From positions 1 through 22,379 of the forward strand of contig JBBSHN010000031.1 in NCBI GenBank assembly GCA_038252945.1: a stretch of DNA of 22,379 nucleotides, given 5' to 3'. Below the pieces are notes generated by a model. That model saw nothing but the letters and a program-made list of their open reading frames with translations. It had not been told where the DNA came from and did no database searches. The stretch's first letter is position 1. The number at the start of each line of letters is the position of its first letter. Below, piece by piece: positions 1-6,705 of this stretch. This stretch comes from JAUJOE01 sp038252945 (GTDB lineage Bacteria > Actinomycetota > Actinomycetes > Propionibacteriales > Nocardioidaceae). A program made the translations under genes and the position numbers.

Positions 1-488
1 GCGCTCGCGCTTGTCGCCACTTCCTCCAGCAGATGTGCTGTTCTGTCAATTTCCCCGAAACGATCGAGCTGGTCACGCATGACGTTAAGTACAAGCACAT
101 ATCGAGGTCGAACCCGTTGAACGAACTTCACGGCGTGCGCTTCGTCCAGCTCGAGAATGGCAATGTCATGAGGGAGTCGCCCACGATTGTCGACCTCGCT
201 CAGCAGCGCTGCGGCGATACCGCGCACGAAGTTGCTTCCGGTCCTGTTTGTCACGATCTTCAGGCCGCACGCCGCCAGCACTTCGGCAATGATCTTGGTT
301 GTGGTTGTCTTGCCGTTCGTACCTGAGATGACCAACACGCCCTCTGGGAGTGCCGCGAGCGCGTCAGAGACGAACCGTGGGTCGATTCGTTCCATCACCA
401 AGCCTGGAAACGCTGACCCTCCTCCGCGCAGCGCCGCGACCCGCTTCACCGTCTTGCCAACGAGAATGGTGAACGCTCGTCGCCTCAC
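1..488 (-). CDS. murT: Lipid II isoglutaminyl synthase subunit MurT (Mur ligase family), 3' end cut off by window edge
   Basis: About 162 N-terminal residues are visible; the gene runs off the left edge. The Mur-ligase P-loop GTNGKTTT lies at residues 57-64. LELDEA is near 113-118, and NVMRDQLDRFGE, typical of the MurT/CapB-like branch, is at 136-147. In the known family, MurT with the glutaminase GatD amidates the D-glutamate of lipid II to isoglutamine in the cytoplasm. GatD would be expected just beyond the left edge, but that is inference. I chose GTG at 488 because an in-frame stop lies 12 nt upstream. There is no Shine-Dalgarno, but a TAGTGT box sits 6 nt before the start, as expected for a leaderless transcript. 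The MurT assignment is more certain than the exact start. Confidence 0.9.
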   Translation of the reverse strand, partial: MRRRAFTILVGKTVKRVAALRGGGSAFPGLVMERIDPRFVSDALAALPEGVLVISGTNGKTTTTKIIAEVLAACGLKIVTNRTGSNFVRGIAAALLSEVDNRGRLPHDIAILELDEAHAVKFVQRVRPRYVLVLNVMRDQLDRFGEIDRTAHLLEEVATSAS

Positions 489-494
489 CGTCGA

Positions 495-500
495 ACACTA
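495..500 (-). promoter_or_regulatory. Putative -10 box of leaderless murT promoter
   Basis: TAGTGT on the minus strand fits the actinobacterial TANNNT consensus. It is followed by 6 nt and then the GTG start of murT, so transcription would begin at or next to the start codon. A 6-bp inverted repeat, AACCGG (500-505) and CCGGTT (512-517), overlaps its upstream side and could be an operator or chance. No convincing -35 box is seen. Confidence 0.4.
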
Positions 501-618
501 ACCGGCTGGCACCGGTTGCCGCCGGATCCTGCCGCTGTGCCGACCCCTATCGACCAGCCGTCAATCCGCGGCCGACACACCGCAGGAGACGGGCCGTTGG
601 CGGCGGGTCGGCGGAGGA

Positions 619-639
619 GGGCGGGGAAACGGGGGCGGG
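619..639 (+). other. Candidate G-quadruplex motif
   Basis: Four G-tracts (GGG, GGGG, GGGGG, GGG) are separated by C, AAAC and C on the plus strand, and further GGG/GGGGG runs follow at 653-662. The motif lies in the 206-bp gap between murT and the small gene at 695, about 55 bp upstream of that start. The rest of 489-694 holds only the murT promoter region and the small gene's Shine-Dalgarno; I see nothing else there. Confidence 0.5.
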
Positions 640-694
640 AGTTTGGCGGAGAGGGTCGGGGGTACGGCATGCCAGCGATGACGAAGGAGACAAC

Positions 695-850
695 ATGGGA
701 CTGATGACGAACCTGGCCAAGTTCGGAGTGGCCAAGAAGATCTACGACGAGCTCAAGAAGCCTGAGAACCAGGCAAAGATCAAGAGCGCAGTGAGCTCCG
801 CCGGCGACAAGGCGAGGGCAGCGAAGGCACGCAGGGGCCGAGCCAGCTGA
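695..850 (+). CDS. Small basic hypothetical protein (51 aa)
   Basis: The ORF begins MGLMTNLAKFGVAKKIYDEL and ends in an Arg/Ala-rich tail (KARAAKARRGRAS). Its start is supported by GAAGGAGA at 683-690, ending 4 nt before the ATG, which is one of the better ribosome sites in the window. It is rich in Lys/Arg/Ala, with no membrane segment or cysteine, and is probably largely alpha-helical. It ends 31 nt before the PLP-dependent enzyme on the same strand and may be cotranscribed with it. I do not recognise a family with confidence. It recalls short lysine-rich actinobacterial proteins sometimes called antitoxin-like, but no toxin gene is adjacent. Confidence 0.65.
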   Translation: MGLMTNLAKFGVAKKIYDELKKPENQAKIKSAVSSAGDKARAAKARRGRAS

Positions 851-881
851 CCTCAAAATCCGCCGGCGCAAGGACGGGCGA

Positions 882-2012
882 GTGCCTGAAAGCGGAATCC
901 GTCCCGACCCCACCTGGGTGCGGGAGGCGGTTCGTCGGGTCGAGGCGGACAACAATCGCTCGGCTGACACGCATCTGCACGTCTTTCCCCTGCCTGCGGA
1001 TTGGGGAATCGACCTCTACCTCAAGGACGAGTCGGTCCATCCCACCGGCAGCCTGAAGCACAGGCTTGCGCGATCGTTATTCCTGTACGCGCTGTGCAAC
1101 GGCTGGATTGGCCGGAACACCACCGTGGTGGAGGCGAGTTCAGGATCAACGGCCATCTCTGAGGCGTACTTCGCTCAGCTTCTCGAGCTTCCGTTCGTCG
1201 CCGTCATGCCGGCGACCACGTCGTGCGAGAAGGTGGAGCTGATCAAGAAGTACGGCGGAGCCTGCCATCTCGTCGAAGACCCCACAGCCATGCACTACGA
1301 GGCCCACCGGCTGGCCGCCGAGACCGGTGGGCACTTCATGGACCAGTTCACCTACGCAGAGCGTGCCACCGACTGGCGCGGCAACAACAACATCGCCGAG
1401 TCGATCTTCGACCAGCTGAGCCAGGAGCGGCATCCACTGCCCACCTGGATCGTTCTCGGCGCGGGCACCGGTGGCACTTCCGCAACGATCGGACGGTTCG
1501 TGCGGTATCGCCGCTACCCCACCCGCCTCTGTGTCGTCGATCCGGAGAACTCCGCGTTCTACCCAGGCTGGACCAGCGGCAACCTCAGCGTCACCACACC
1601 GTGCGGGTCCCGGATCGAGGGCATCGGTCGCCCCCGCGTGGAGCCATCCTTCCTTCCGGGCGTAATCGACTGCATGATCAGCGTTCCTGACGCCGCCTCC
1701 ATAGCCGCGATGCGCTGGTGCACCGAGCGCACCGGGCGGCTCGTCGGAGGCTCGACCGGCACGGCGGTGTGGGGTGCGGCCAAGCTGATCGCTCAGATGC
1801 TCCACGACGGTGTGGCCGGCAGCGTAGTCACGCTGCTGTGTGACGGCGGCGAGCGCTACCGCGACACGTACTACGACGACCAGTGGGTGGCCGACACCGG
1901 GCTCGAACTTGCGCCCTACACCACGGCTCTCGACGATTTTCTCGTGTCGGGGGCTTGCCATGACCCGGCGCAGGGCGCCTCCGCGCCGTTGACATATGTC
2001 GCCACCATCTGA
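882..2012 (+). CDS. PLP-dependent cysteine synthase-like enzyme (fold type II)
   Basis: The 376-aa protein shows the fold-type II PLP signatures. HPTGSLKHR carries the probable Schiff-base lysine K59. The asparagine/serine loop region EASSGST is at 84-90, and the phosphate-binding loop GTGGT is at 195-199. These match the cysteine synthase/cystathionine beta-synthase group, which performs beta-replacement on O-acetylserine-type substrates or beta-elimination. The sequence is longer than a typical CysK (about 310 aa), mainly at the C-terminus, and fits the actinobacterial subgroup usually annotated 'PLP-dependent cysteine synthase family' or putative lyase. No CBS domain or cysE neighbour is present, so the substrate is unknown. 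The GTG start at 882 has a weak AAGGAC ribosome site. The gene converges on the gamma-glutamyltransferase gene. Confidence 0.85.
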   Translation: MPESGIRPDPTWVREAVRRVEADNNRSADTHLHVFPLPADWGIDLYLKDESVHPTGSLKHRLARSLFLYALCNGWIGRNTTVVEASSGSTAISEAYFAQLLELPFVAVMPATTSCEKVELIKKYGGACHLVEDPTAMHYEAHRLAAETGGHFMDQFTYAERATDWRGNNNIAESIFDQLSQERHPLPTWIVLGAGTGGTSATIGRFVRYRRYPTRLCVVDPENSAFYPGWTSGNLSVTTPCGSRIEGIGRPRVEPSFLPGVIDCMISVPDAASIAAMRWCTERTGRLVGGSTGTAVWGAAKLIAQMLHDGVAGSVVTLLCDGGERYRDTYYDDQWVADTGLELAPYTTALDDFLVSGACHDPAQGASAPLTYVATI

Positions 2013-2034
2013 GCTGCGGCGACCTCCTCGCAGC
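2013..2034. terminator. Possible bidirectional terminator hairpin
   Basis: GCTGCG (2013-2018) and CGCAGC (2029-2034) pair with a 10-nt loop. They fill most of the 38-bp gap between two convergent genes. There is no T-tract, so the call rests on position and symmetry. Confidence 0.4.
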
Positions 2035-2050
2035 CCGCCGCCTACAGCCG

Positions 2051-3430
2051 CTAGAGGGTGCGGACGTCGCCGCCTCGGCGCGGGTCTGCCCCTGGCCCCG
2101 CAGCGGCGACTGCGGAAACGCCACCGAAGTAGGAGTCCAGTGCTGGCCACTCGACAACTTCGTCGGCCTTTCCCAGCGCGCGGAGTACGTCGGTGTCAAA
2201 CCCAGGCTCCACGTGCACCTTGCCAGGTACCGGGTTCAACCGCGGAGCACTGATCGCCTCCTGTGCAGACATGCGGTGCTGCACCACGTTGACCAGGACC
2301 TGCAGCAAAGCGGAACGGATTCTGCTGCCGCCGGCCGCTCCGGCGATGATGGCCGGCCGCTCGTGTCGCATCGCGATCAACGGCGACATCATCGAGCTCA
2401 TGCGGGCTCCCGCGGGCAGGTCGTGACGGAGCAGCTCTCCCTCCCCCATCATCGAGTTGAGGTGGATGCCGTATCGGGGAAGCCAGACCCCCGAGGAGAG
2501 GCCGAGGCTGGTCGTGACGGCACAGGCGCTCCCCGCGTCGTCGCTGACCGCGACGCTTGTTGTGTCACCGCGGCGTGGAGGCTTCCGCAGCGCCGTGACC
2601 AGCCGCTTCGCCATCGTCACCGGGTCAGGGTCGAGGTTCAGTATTTTGATCGTGCCGAGCAGGTCGTCGAGATCGGCGCCACGCGCCAACACCTGCACGT
2701 CCCCCAGCTCCGCACGACGCGGCTCGCTTTCGACGACTCGGTATGCCGCGAGATCGGCGGCGGCGAGGTATTGCTCACCGACTGCAGCTAAGATCGCCTC
2801 ACCGATGACCCCGGTGTAGAACGCCGCGGAGCCAGAGTCGGCCAGCGTCTGTAAGGCCGCGTCGAGTCCTGGGTGGAAAATAGGACTGCCGCCGGGCAGC
2901 ACCGTGCCGTCCCTGGAGTACGCCGTCAGCCCCTCACCCATGAGCATGGCTTGGGCGATGGTGGCGAGCACTCTGGCGTGGGGCTCGGCCAGCGCGACGC
3001 CCCGCTTGGCATGCGAGATCGCCGGCGCTACCAGGTCCGGCCACGGCAGACTCCCCCACCGCTGGTGCAGTGCCTCCACACCAGCAGGTACGCCAGGGAC
3101 GGCCACGGTTGCCGGCCCCACCGCGTACGGGACCACCTGTCCGCCGAAGTCGATGGTGATCTCCTGAGCGACAACCTCTCCTCGCCCACCGAGGCCGGGC
3201 ACCGTCACGAAGAAGTCGAGGCAGGTCGTGACGTCAGTGGTCGCGTCGTAGTACGTCGCGAACCCTCCTCCGCCGAGGCCGGTGAATACCGTCTCGGCGG
3301 CACACGAGGTGAGGACCATGGCGACGGCGGCGTCCGCAGCCGTACCACCGGCCCGTAGAATCTCGGCTCCGACCTCGGCGGTCACCGGATTACCGGCCGC
3401 CAAGCACACTGGCAGCCGCTGCCCGTCCAT
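2051..3430 (-). CDS. Gamma-glutamyltransferase family protein (divergent, no signal peptide)
   Basis: This is an Ntn-hydrolase of the gamma-glutamyltransferase type, 459 aa from ATG 3430. Visible family blocks are AAGNPVTAEVGAEILRAGG near the N-terminus, GLGGGGF at about 51-57, and the autoprocessing site DTTSVAVSD with the likely nucleophile T290. The C-terminal GAAGGSRIRSALLQVLVN and EAISAPR are also present. Known members cleave the gamma-glutamyl bond of glutathione-like compounds after self-cleavage into two subunits. Two substrate-binding features are missing: DFRE is replaced by DFFV, and the usual PPSSGG loop is absent (ARGADLDDLLG stands there). The substrate may therefore differ. 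No signal peptide is seen, so it is probably cytoplasmic. An in-frame GTG at 3466 is an alternative start; neither has a Shine-Dalgarno. Confidence 0.8.
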   Translation of the reverse strand: MDGQRLPVCLAAGNPVTAEVGAEILRAGGTAADAAVAMVLTSCAAETVFTGLGGGGFATYYDATTDVTTCLDFFVTVPGLGGRGEVVAQEITIDFGGQVVPYAVGPATVAVPGVPAGVEALHQRWGSLPWPDLVAPAISHAKRGVALAEPHARVLATIAQAMLMGEGLTAYSRDGTVLPGGSPIFHPGLDAALQTLADSGSAAFYTGVIGEAILAAVGEQYLAAADLAAYRVVESEPRRAELGDVQVLARGADLDDLLGTIKILNLDPDPVTMAKRLVTALRKPPRRGDTTSVAVSDDAGSACAVTTSLGLSSGVWLPRYGIHLNSMMGEGELLRHDLPAGARMSSMMSPLIAMRHERPAIIAGAAGGSRIRSALLQVLVNVVQHRMSAQEAISAPRLNPVPGKVHVEPGFDTDVLRALGKADEVVEWPALDSYFGGVSAVAAAGPGADPRRGGDVRTL

Positions 3431-3474
3431 CAATGAGAAGAGCCTGAGGTACTCCGACGGCGGCACTGGCTCAT
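3430..3474 (-). CDS. Possible leaderless 14-codon uORF upstream of the gamma-glutamyltransferase
   Basis: An ATG at 3474 opens a 14-codon frame (MSQCRRRSTSGSSH). Its TGA overlaps the ATG of the downstream gene as TGATG. The downstream ATG has no Shine-Dalgarno, so translation could arrive by coupling. A TAGGGT box (3488-3483) lies 8 nt before the uORF start. This is an inference from spacing and sequence; the short frame could be chance, and the downstream gene could start at GTG 3466 instead. Confidence 0.3.
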   Translation of the reverse strand: MSQCRRRSTSGSSH

Positions 3475-3482
3475 GGCTCTCG

Positions 3483-3488
3483 ACCCTA
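3483..3488 (-). promoter_or_regulatory. Putative -10 box for the gamma-glutamyltransferase transcript
   Basis: TAGGGT on the minus strand fits TANNNT and would place the transcript start near 3474-3476. No -35 match was found. The box lies inside the 74-bp divergent gap shared with the PEBP gene. Confidence 0.35.
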
Positions 3489-3504
3489 CTGCCAAGATGG
3501 GGCC

Positions 3505-4032
3505 ATGACTCTGGAGCGTCCCGTTGCCGAAGACCCTTATCGCAAGCTTCCACCGCTGCCGTCGTTCGACCTGACGAGTGCCGACCTGACCGACGGCTCA
3601 AATGTTTCGGACGCGCAGGTTGCCGACGGTGGCGACACCAGCCCGCAGCTGGCGTGGTCCGGCGCACCGGAGGGCACCCGCAGCTACGTCGTCACTTGCT
3701 TTGACCCCGACGCTCCCACCCCGTCGGGCTTTTGGCACTGGATTGCTGTAGACATCCCCGGCGATGTCAGCGAGCTGCCAGCCGGAGCCGGCGAGTCCGA
3801 CGACACCTTGCCCGGCGAGGCATTTCACGTCCGCAACGACGTCGGTTCCTTTGCGTACGCCGGAGCGGCACCTCCCGAAGGCGACCACAAGCACCGCTAC
3901 TACTTCGTCGTCCATGCGGTCGGACAAGACAAGCTCGGCGTCGACTCTGACGCTTCCCCCGCTGTGGTGTCGTTCAACTTGGCCTTCAAGGCGCTCGGCC
4001 GGGCGCAGATCGTTGGCACCTACCAGCACTGA
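3505..4032 (+). CDS. YbhB/YbcL family PEBP-like protein (Raf kinase inhibitor-like)
   Basis: The 175-aa sequence has the phosphatidylethanolamine-binding-protein fold signatures: DPDAP at 67-71, GFWHW at 75-79 and the block PPEGDHKHRYYF at about 123-134. Its length matches the bacterial family. Bacterial members are soluble and cytoplasmic or periplasmic, with poorly known ligands; no signal peptide is visible, so a cytoplasmic location is likely. The ATG at 3505 is the natural start, with only a weak purine stretch (AAGATGGGG) before it. The gene diverges from the gamma-glutamyltransferase. It ends 19 nt before the ABC transporter genes on the same strand and could be transcribed into them. 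Confidence 0.9.
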   Translation: MTLERPVAEDPYRKLPPLPSFDLTSADLTDGSNVSDAQVADGGDTSPQLAWSGAPEGTRSYVVTCFDPDAPTPSGFWHWIAVDIPGDVSELPAGAGESDDTLPGEAFHVRNDVGSFAYAGAAPPEGDHKHRYYFVVHAVGQDKLGVDSDASPAVVSFNLAFKALGRAQIVGTYQH

Positions 4033-4051
4033 TCGGGCACACTAGCCGGTT

Positions 4052-4864
4052 GTGCGTGCGACGGTTTCCCTCTGGTCAGCCGTCGCGTTCCGAAGCTTTC
4101 GGCGGTATTCGACGTACCGCGCGGCGACGTTCGCCGGCATCTTCACCAACTGCGTCTTCGGCATCATCATCTCGTTCACCTACCTCGCAGTCTGGCGGCA
4201 GAACCCGACCGCTGGTGGCTACGACGCTACCGATGCGGTGACGTACGTCTGGCTCGGCCAAGCCATGATCATGACAGTCGCCGTGTGGAGCGGAGGCGCG
4301 ACCGACGACCTCGCCACTCGCATCCGGACCGGGGACGTCGGTATCGACCTCTACCGCCCGGTGAGCCTGCTGGGCTGGTATCTGGTCAGTGACTTGGGGC
4401 GGAGCCTCTACCACCTGCTGACCCGTGGCTTGGCACCGACCGTGGTGGGAGCACTGCTCTTTGACTTGCGGTTTCCGAGCGGCGTGCTCACGTGGGTCGC
4501 ATTTCTGCTCTCCGTTGTGCTCGCCGTGACGGTGAGCTTCGGAATCCGGATGCTGGTGTCGGCGAGCGCTTTTTGGCTGCTCGACGACGCTGGGGTCAAG
4601 AATCTCGCCGCGGTGCTGGCGATGTTCTTCTCGGGGCTGACCGTCCCACTGGTGCTCTTCCCCGGCTGGACCCGCGAGCTCGCAACGGCGCTGCCGTGGG
4701 CGTCGTACCTGCAGGTGCCGGCAGACATCTGGCTCGGCAAGCACCCCGGCGTCGATGCCCTGAGCGCGTTGGGCTTCCAGGCGCTGTGGACCGTCGTTCT
4801 GTTGCTGACCTGTCACGTCGTGCTGCTGCGGGCAAACCACAAGGTGGTGGTGCAGGGTGGTTGA
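4052..4864 (+). CDS. ABC-2 type transporter permease, first subunit
   Basis: A 270-aa integral membrane protein with about six hydrophobic segments, for example around residues 27-45, 70-85, 150-170 and 240-260. The N-terminus is amphipathic and Arg-rich, beginning RATVSLWSAVAFRSFRRYST. It fits the ABC-2 permease group formerly called DUF990, which usually occurs as two unlike permeases plus one ATPase. The next two genes are exactly that set. GTG 4052 is the start; no strong ribosome site is seen. The 3' end overlaps the next gene by 8 nt, indicating translational coupling. The substrate cannot be read from the sequence; export of a lipid, peptide or drug is typical for the group. Confidence 0.85.
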   Translation: MRATVSLWSAVAFRSFRRYSTYRAATFAGIFTNCVFGIIISFTYLAVWRQNPTAGGYDATDAVTYVWLGQAMIMTVAVWSGGATDDLATRIRTGDVGIDLYRPVSLLGWYLVSDLGRSLYHLLTRGLAPTVVGALLFDLRFPSGVLTWVAFLLSVVLAVTVSFGIRMLVSASAFWLLDDAGVKNLAAVLAMFFSGLTVPLVLFPGWTRELATALPWASYLQVPADIWLGKHPGVDALSALGFQALWTVVLLLTCHVVLLRANHKVVVQGG

Positions 4865-5672
4865 CCGCATCGCCGCGAACGCCACCGCCTACCTCTTGTT
4901 GGCCCGCATGTGGATCCGCGTCTCGATGAGCTACCGCGGTTCGTTCGTCCTGCTCACCGTCGGGCAGTTCCTGATCAGCGGGCTCGACTTCGTGGCCGTG
5001 CTCATAATGTTCACCAACGTCGACGCGCTCGGCGGTTTCTCGTTGGAGGAGATTGCCTTCCTGTACGGCGGATCGGTGCTGTGCCTCGGCTTCGCCGACC
5101 TGCTGCTGGGAAACATCGAGAGGCTGGGCCAGCGCATCCGGCTCGGCACGCTGGATGCGATGATGCTGCGCCCTGTGTCGGTCTATGTCCAGATCTGCGC
5201 CGACGAGTTCGCCCTCCGCCGGATCGGCAAAGTCGCGCAGGGGGCTTTGGTGTTCGCCTGGTCAGTGCAGGCCCTGCGCATCAACTGGACGCCGGCCCGC
5301 ATCGCGATGGTGCCCTATCTACTGGTGTTCGGCACCGCCATCTTTCTGGCCATCTTCACCATCGGGGCCGCCGTGCAGTTTTGGACCGCGGAGTCCACCG
5401 AGCTCGCCAACGCGTTCACGTACGGAGGCTCCACGCTCGCGGAGTTCCCGATGACGATCTACCCGCGCGAGGCGGTGAAGGCGCTGACATTCGTTCTCCC
5501 GATCACATTCGTCAACTGGTATCCGAGCCTCTTCATCCTGGACAAGCCGGACCCGCTGCACCTGCCGATGGGCGTCCAGTTCGCCGCGCCACTTGCCGCG
5601 CTCGTTCTCTGCGGCATCGCTGCCGTCGTGTGGCGCAGCGGCGTCCGCCGGTACCGCAGCACGGGCAGCTGA
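4857..5672 (+). CDS. ABC-2 type transporter permease, second subunit
   Basis: This 271-aa polytopic membrane protein starts at a GTG inside the 3' end of the preceding permease gene. It begins MVDRIAANATAYLLLARMWI and has about six hydrophobic segments. It includes the family-like stretch LGNIERLGQRIRLGTLDAMM near residues 83-102, and a C-terminal hydrophobic region followed by a basic tail (RRYRSTGS). It belongs to the same ABC-2/DUF990-type group as its neighbour without being a close copy, so the pore is probably a heterodimer. It ends 3 nt before the ATPase gene. Confidence 0.85.
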   Translation: MVDRIAANATAYLLLARMWIRVSMSYRGSFVLLTVGQFLISGLDFVAVLIMFTNVDALGGFSLEEIAFLYGGSVLCLGFADLLLGNIERLGQRIRLGTLDAMMLRPVSVYVQICADEFALRRIGKVAQGALVFAWSVQALRINWTPARIAMVPYLLVFGTAIFLAIFTIGAAVQFWTAESTELANAFTYGGSTLAEFPMTIYPREAVKALTFVLPITFVNWYPSLFILDKPDPLHLPMGVQFAAPLAALVLCGIAAVVWRSGVRRYRSTGS

Positions 5673-5675
5673 AGC

Positions 5676-6635
5676 ATGGCCCTGATCACGGTCGACGGCG
5701 TCAGCCGCACGTTCGACGTCAAGAAAAAAGTGAGCCGATTCCGGCGTACGACGATCACGGTGCAGGCGGTGCGTGAGCTCAGCTTCGCCATCGAGGCGGG
5801 CGAAATGGTCGGCTACATCGGCCCGAACGGTGCCGGCAAGTCGACCACGATCAAGATGCTGACCGGCATCCTGGTGCCCTCGGCCGGAACGCTGCGGGTC
5901 GCCGGCCACACGCCGTACGCCGCGCGCACCGCGCTCGCTCGCCGGATCGGCGTCGTCTTCGGCCAGCGGACTGCCCTGTGGTGGGACCTGCCCTTGCAGG
6001 ACTCCTTTGAGCTGCTGCGCCGCATCTACCGCATTCCTCCCAGCCGGTACGCCGCCAACCTGGCGACGTTCACCGAACTGCTCAACCTTGGTGACCTGCT
6101 CGACATACCTGTACGCCAGCTCTCACTCGGACAGCGGATGCGTGGAGACATCGCCGCGGCACTGCTCCACGACCCGGACGTCGTCTACCTCGACGAGCCG
6201 ACGATCGGCCTCGACATCGTCAGCAAGTCCAATCTGCGGGAATTCCTGCGGAGCACCAATCGCGACCGGGGCGTCACAGTGCTGCTCACCACACACGACC
6301 TCGACGACATCGAGCAGCTGTGCTCACGGGTGATGGTGATCGACTTCGGGCGCCTCATCTACGACGGGCCCTTGGAAGGACTGCGGGCGCTCGGAGAGTC
6401 GCACCGGACCTTGATCGTCGACCTGGCCGAGCCCAGTGAGCCGCTGCGGATATCGGGCGCCGAGACGATCCGGGTCGAGGGCCCGCGCCAGTGGCTGCGG
6501 TTCCCCGCCGCAGCGAGCGCTGCCCCGCTGATCGCCGCTGTTGCAGCCGCCCGACCGATCGCCGACCTCGCAATCGTCGAGCCCGACATCGAAGATGTGA
6601 TCAAGCAGCTCTATCTCCGGCATTCCGGCCCTTGA
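5676..6635 (+). CDS. ABC transporter ATP-binding protein of the ABC-2 cassette
   Basis: The 319-aa ATPase has Walker A GPNGAGKST (49-57), a Q-loop near Q97, signature LSLGQRMR (149-156), Walker B VVYLDEP (169-175) and H-loop H207 in TTHDL. The LSLGQ signature and the C-terminal extension of about 90 residues are typical of ATPases paired with ABC-2 permeases of the daunorubicin-exporter style. It would power the two permeases encoded immediately upstream, which it follows after 3 nt, forming a three-gene operon. Residues 10-30 form a basic insertion (KKKVSRFRR) before the first beta-strands finish, common in this subgroup. The transported compound is unknown. Confidence 0.92.
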   Translation: MALITVDGVSRTFDVKKKVSRFRRTTITVQAVRELSFAIEAGEMVGYIGPNGAGKSTTIKMLTGILVPSAGTLRVAGHTPYAARTALARRIGVVFGQRTALWWDLPLQDSFELLRRIYRIPPSRYAANLATFTELLNLGDLLDIPVRQLSLGQRMRGDIAAALLHDPDVVYLDEPTIGLDIVSKSNLREFLRSTNRDRGVTVLLTTHDLDDIEQLCSRVMVIDFGRLIYDGPLEGLRALGESHRTLIVDLAEPSEPLRISGAETIRVEGPRQWLRFPAAASAAPLIAAVAAARPIADLAIVEPDIEDVIKQLYLRHSGP

Positions 6636-6642
6636 TCCCCGC

Positions 6643-6680
6643 CGACACGCCACGCACGGCCCGCATTAGTCGGCGTGTCG
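6643..6680. terminator. Bidirectional terminator-like hairpin between convergent operons
   Basis: CGACACGCC (6643-6651) is the exact reverse complement of GGCGTGTCG (6672-6680). The loop is 20 nt, and an alternative GCCGAC/GTCGGC pairing is possible. It sits in the 70-bp gap between the ABC ATPase stop and the TauE-type permease stop. No T-tract is present. Confidence 0.5.
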
Positions 6681-6705
6681 TCCTCCGATTGGCGTCTCGG
6701 CGCGG

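Noticed and set aside
695..850. Toxin-antitoxin system with the small basic protein as antitoxin
   Set aside because: No toxin-like gene is adjacent; the neighbours are murT and a PLP enzyme.
485..970. 161-residue open frame on the minus strand
   Set aside because: It overlaps the 51-aa gene and the start of the PLP-enzyme gene, has shadow-frame composition (Arg/Pro/Ser-rich) and no recognisable domain.
1991..2000. Perfect 10-bp palindrome GACATATGTC near the 3' end of the PLP-enzyme gene
   Set aside because: It lies inside coding sequence (residues around TYVAT) and is not positioned before a gene; chance is likely.
1146..2150. 334-residue open frame opposite the PLP-dependent enzyme
   Set aside because: Antisense shadow of a clearly recognised enzyme in high-GC DNA; Arg/Gly/Ala-rich with no family motif.
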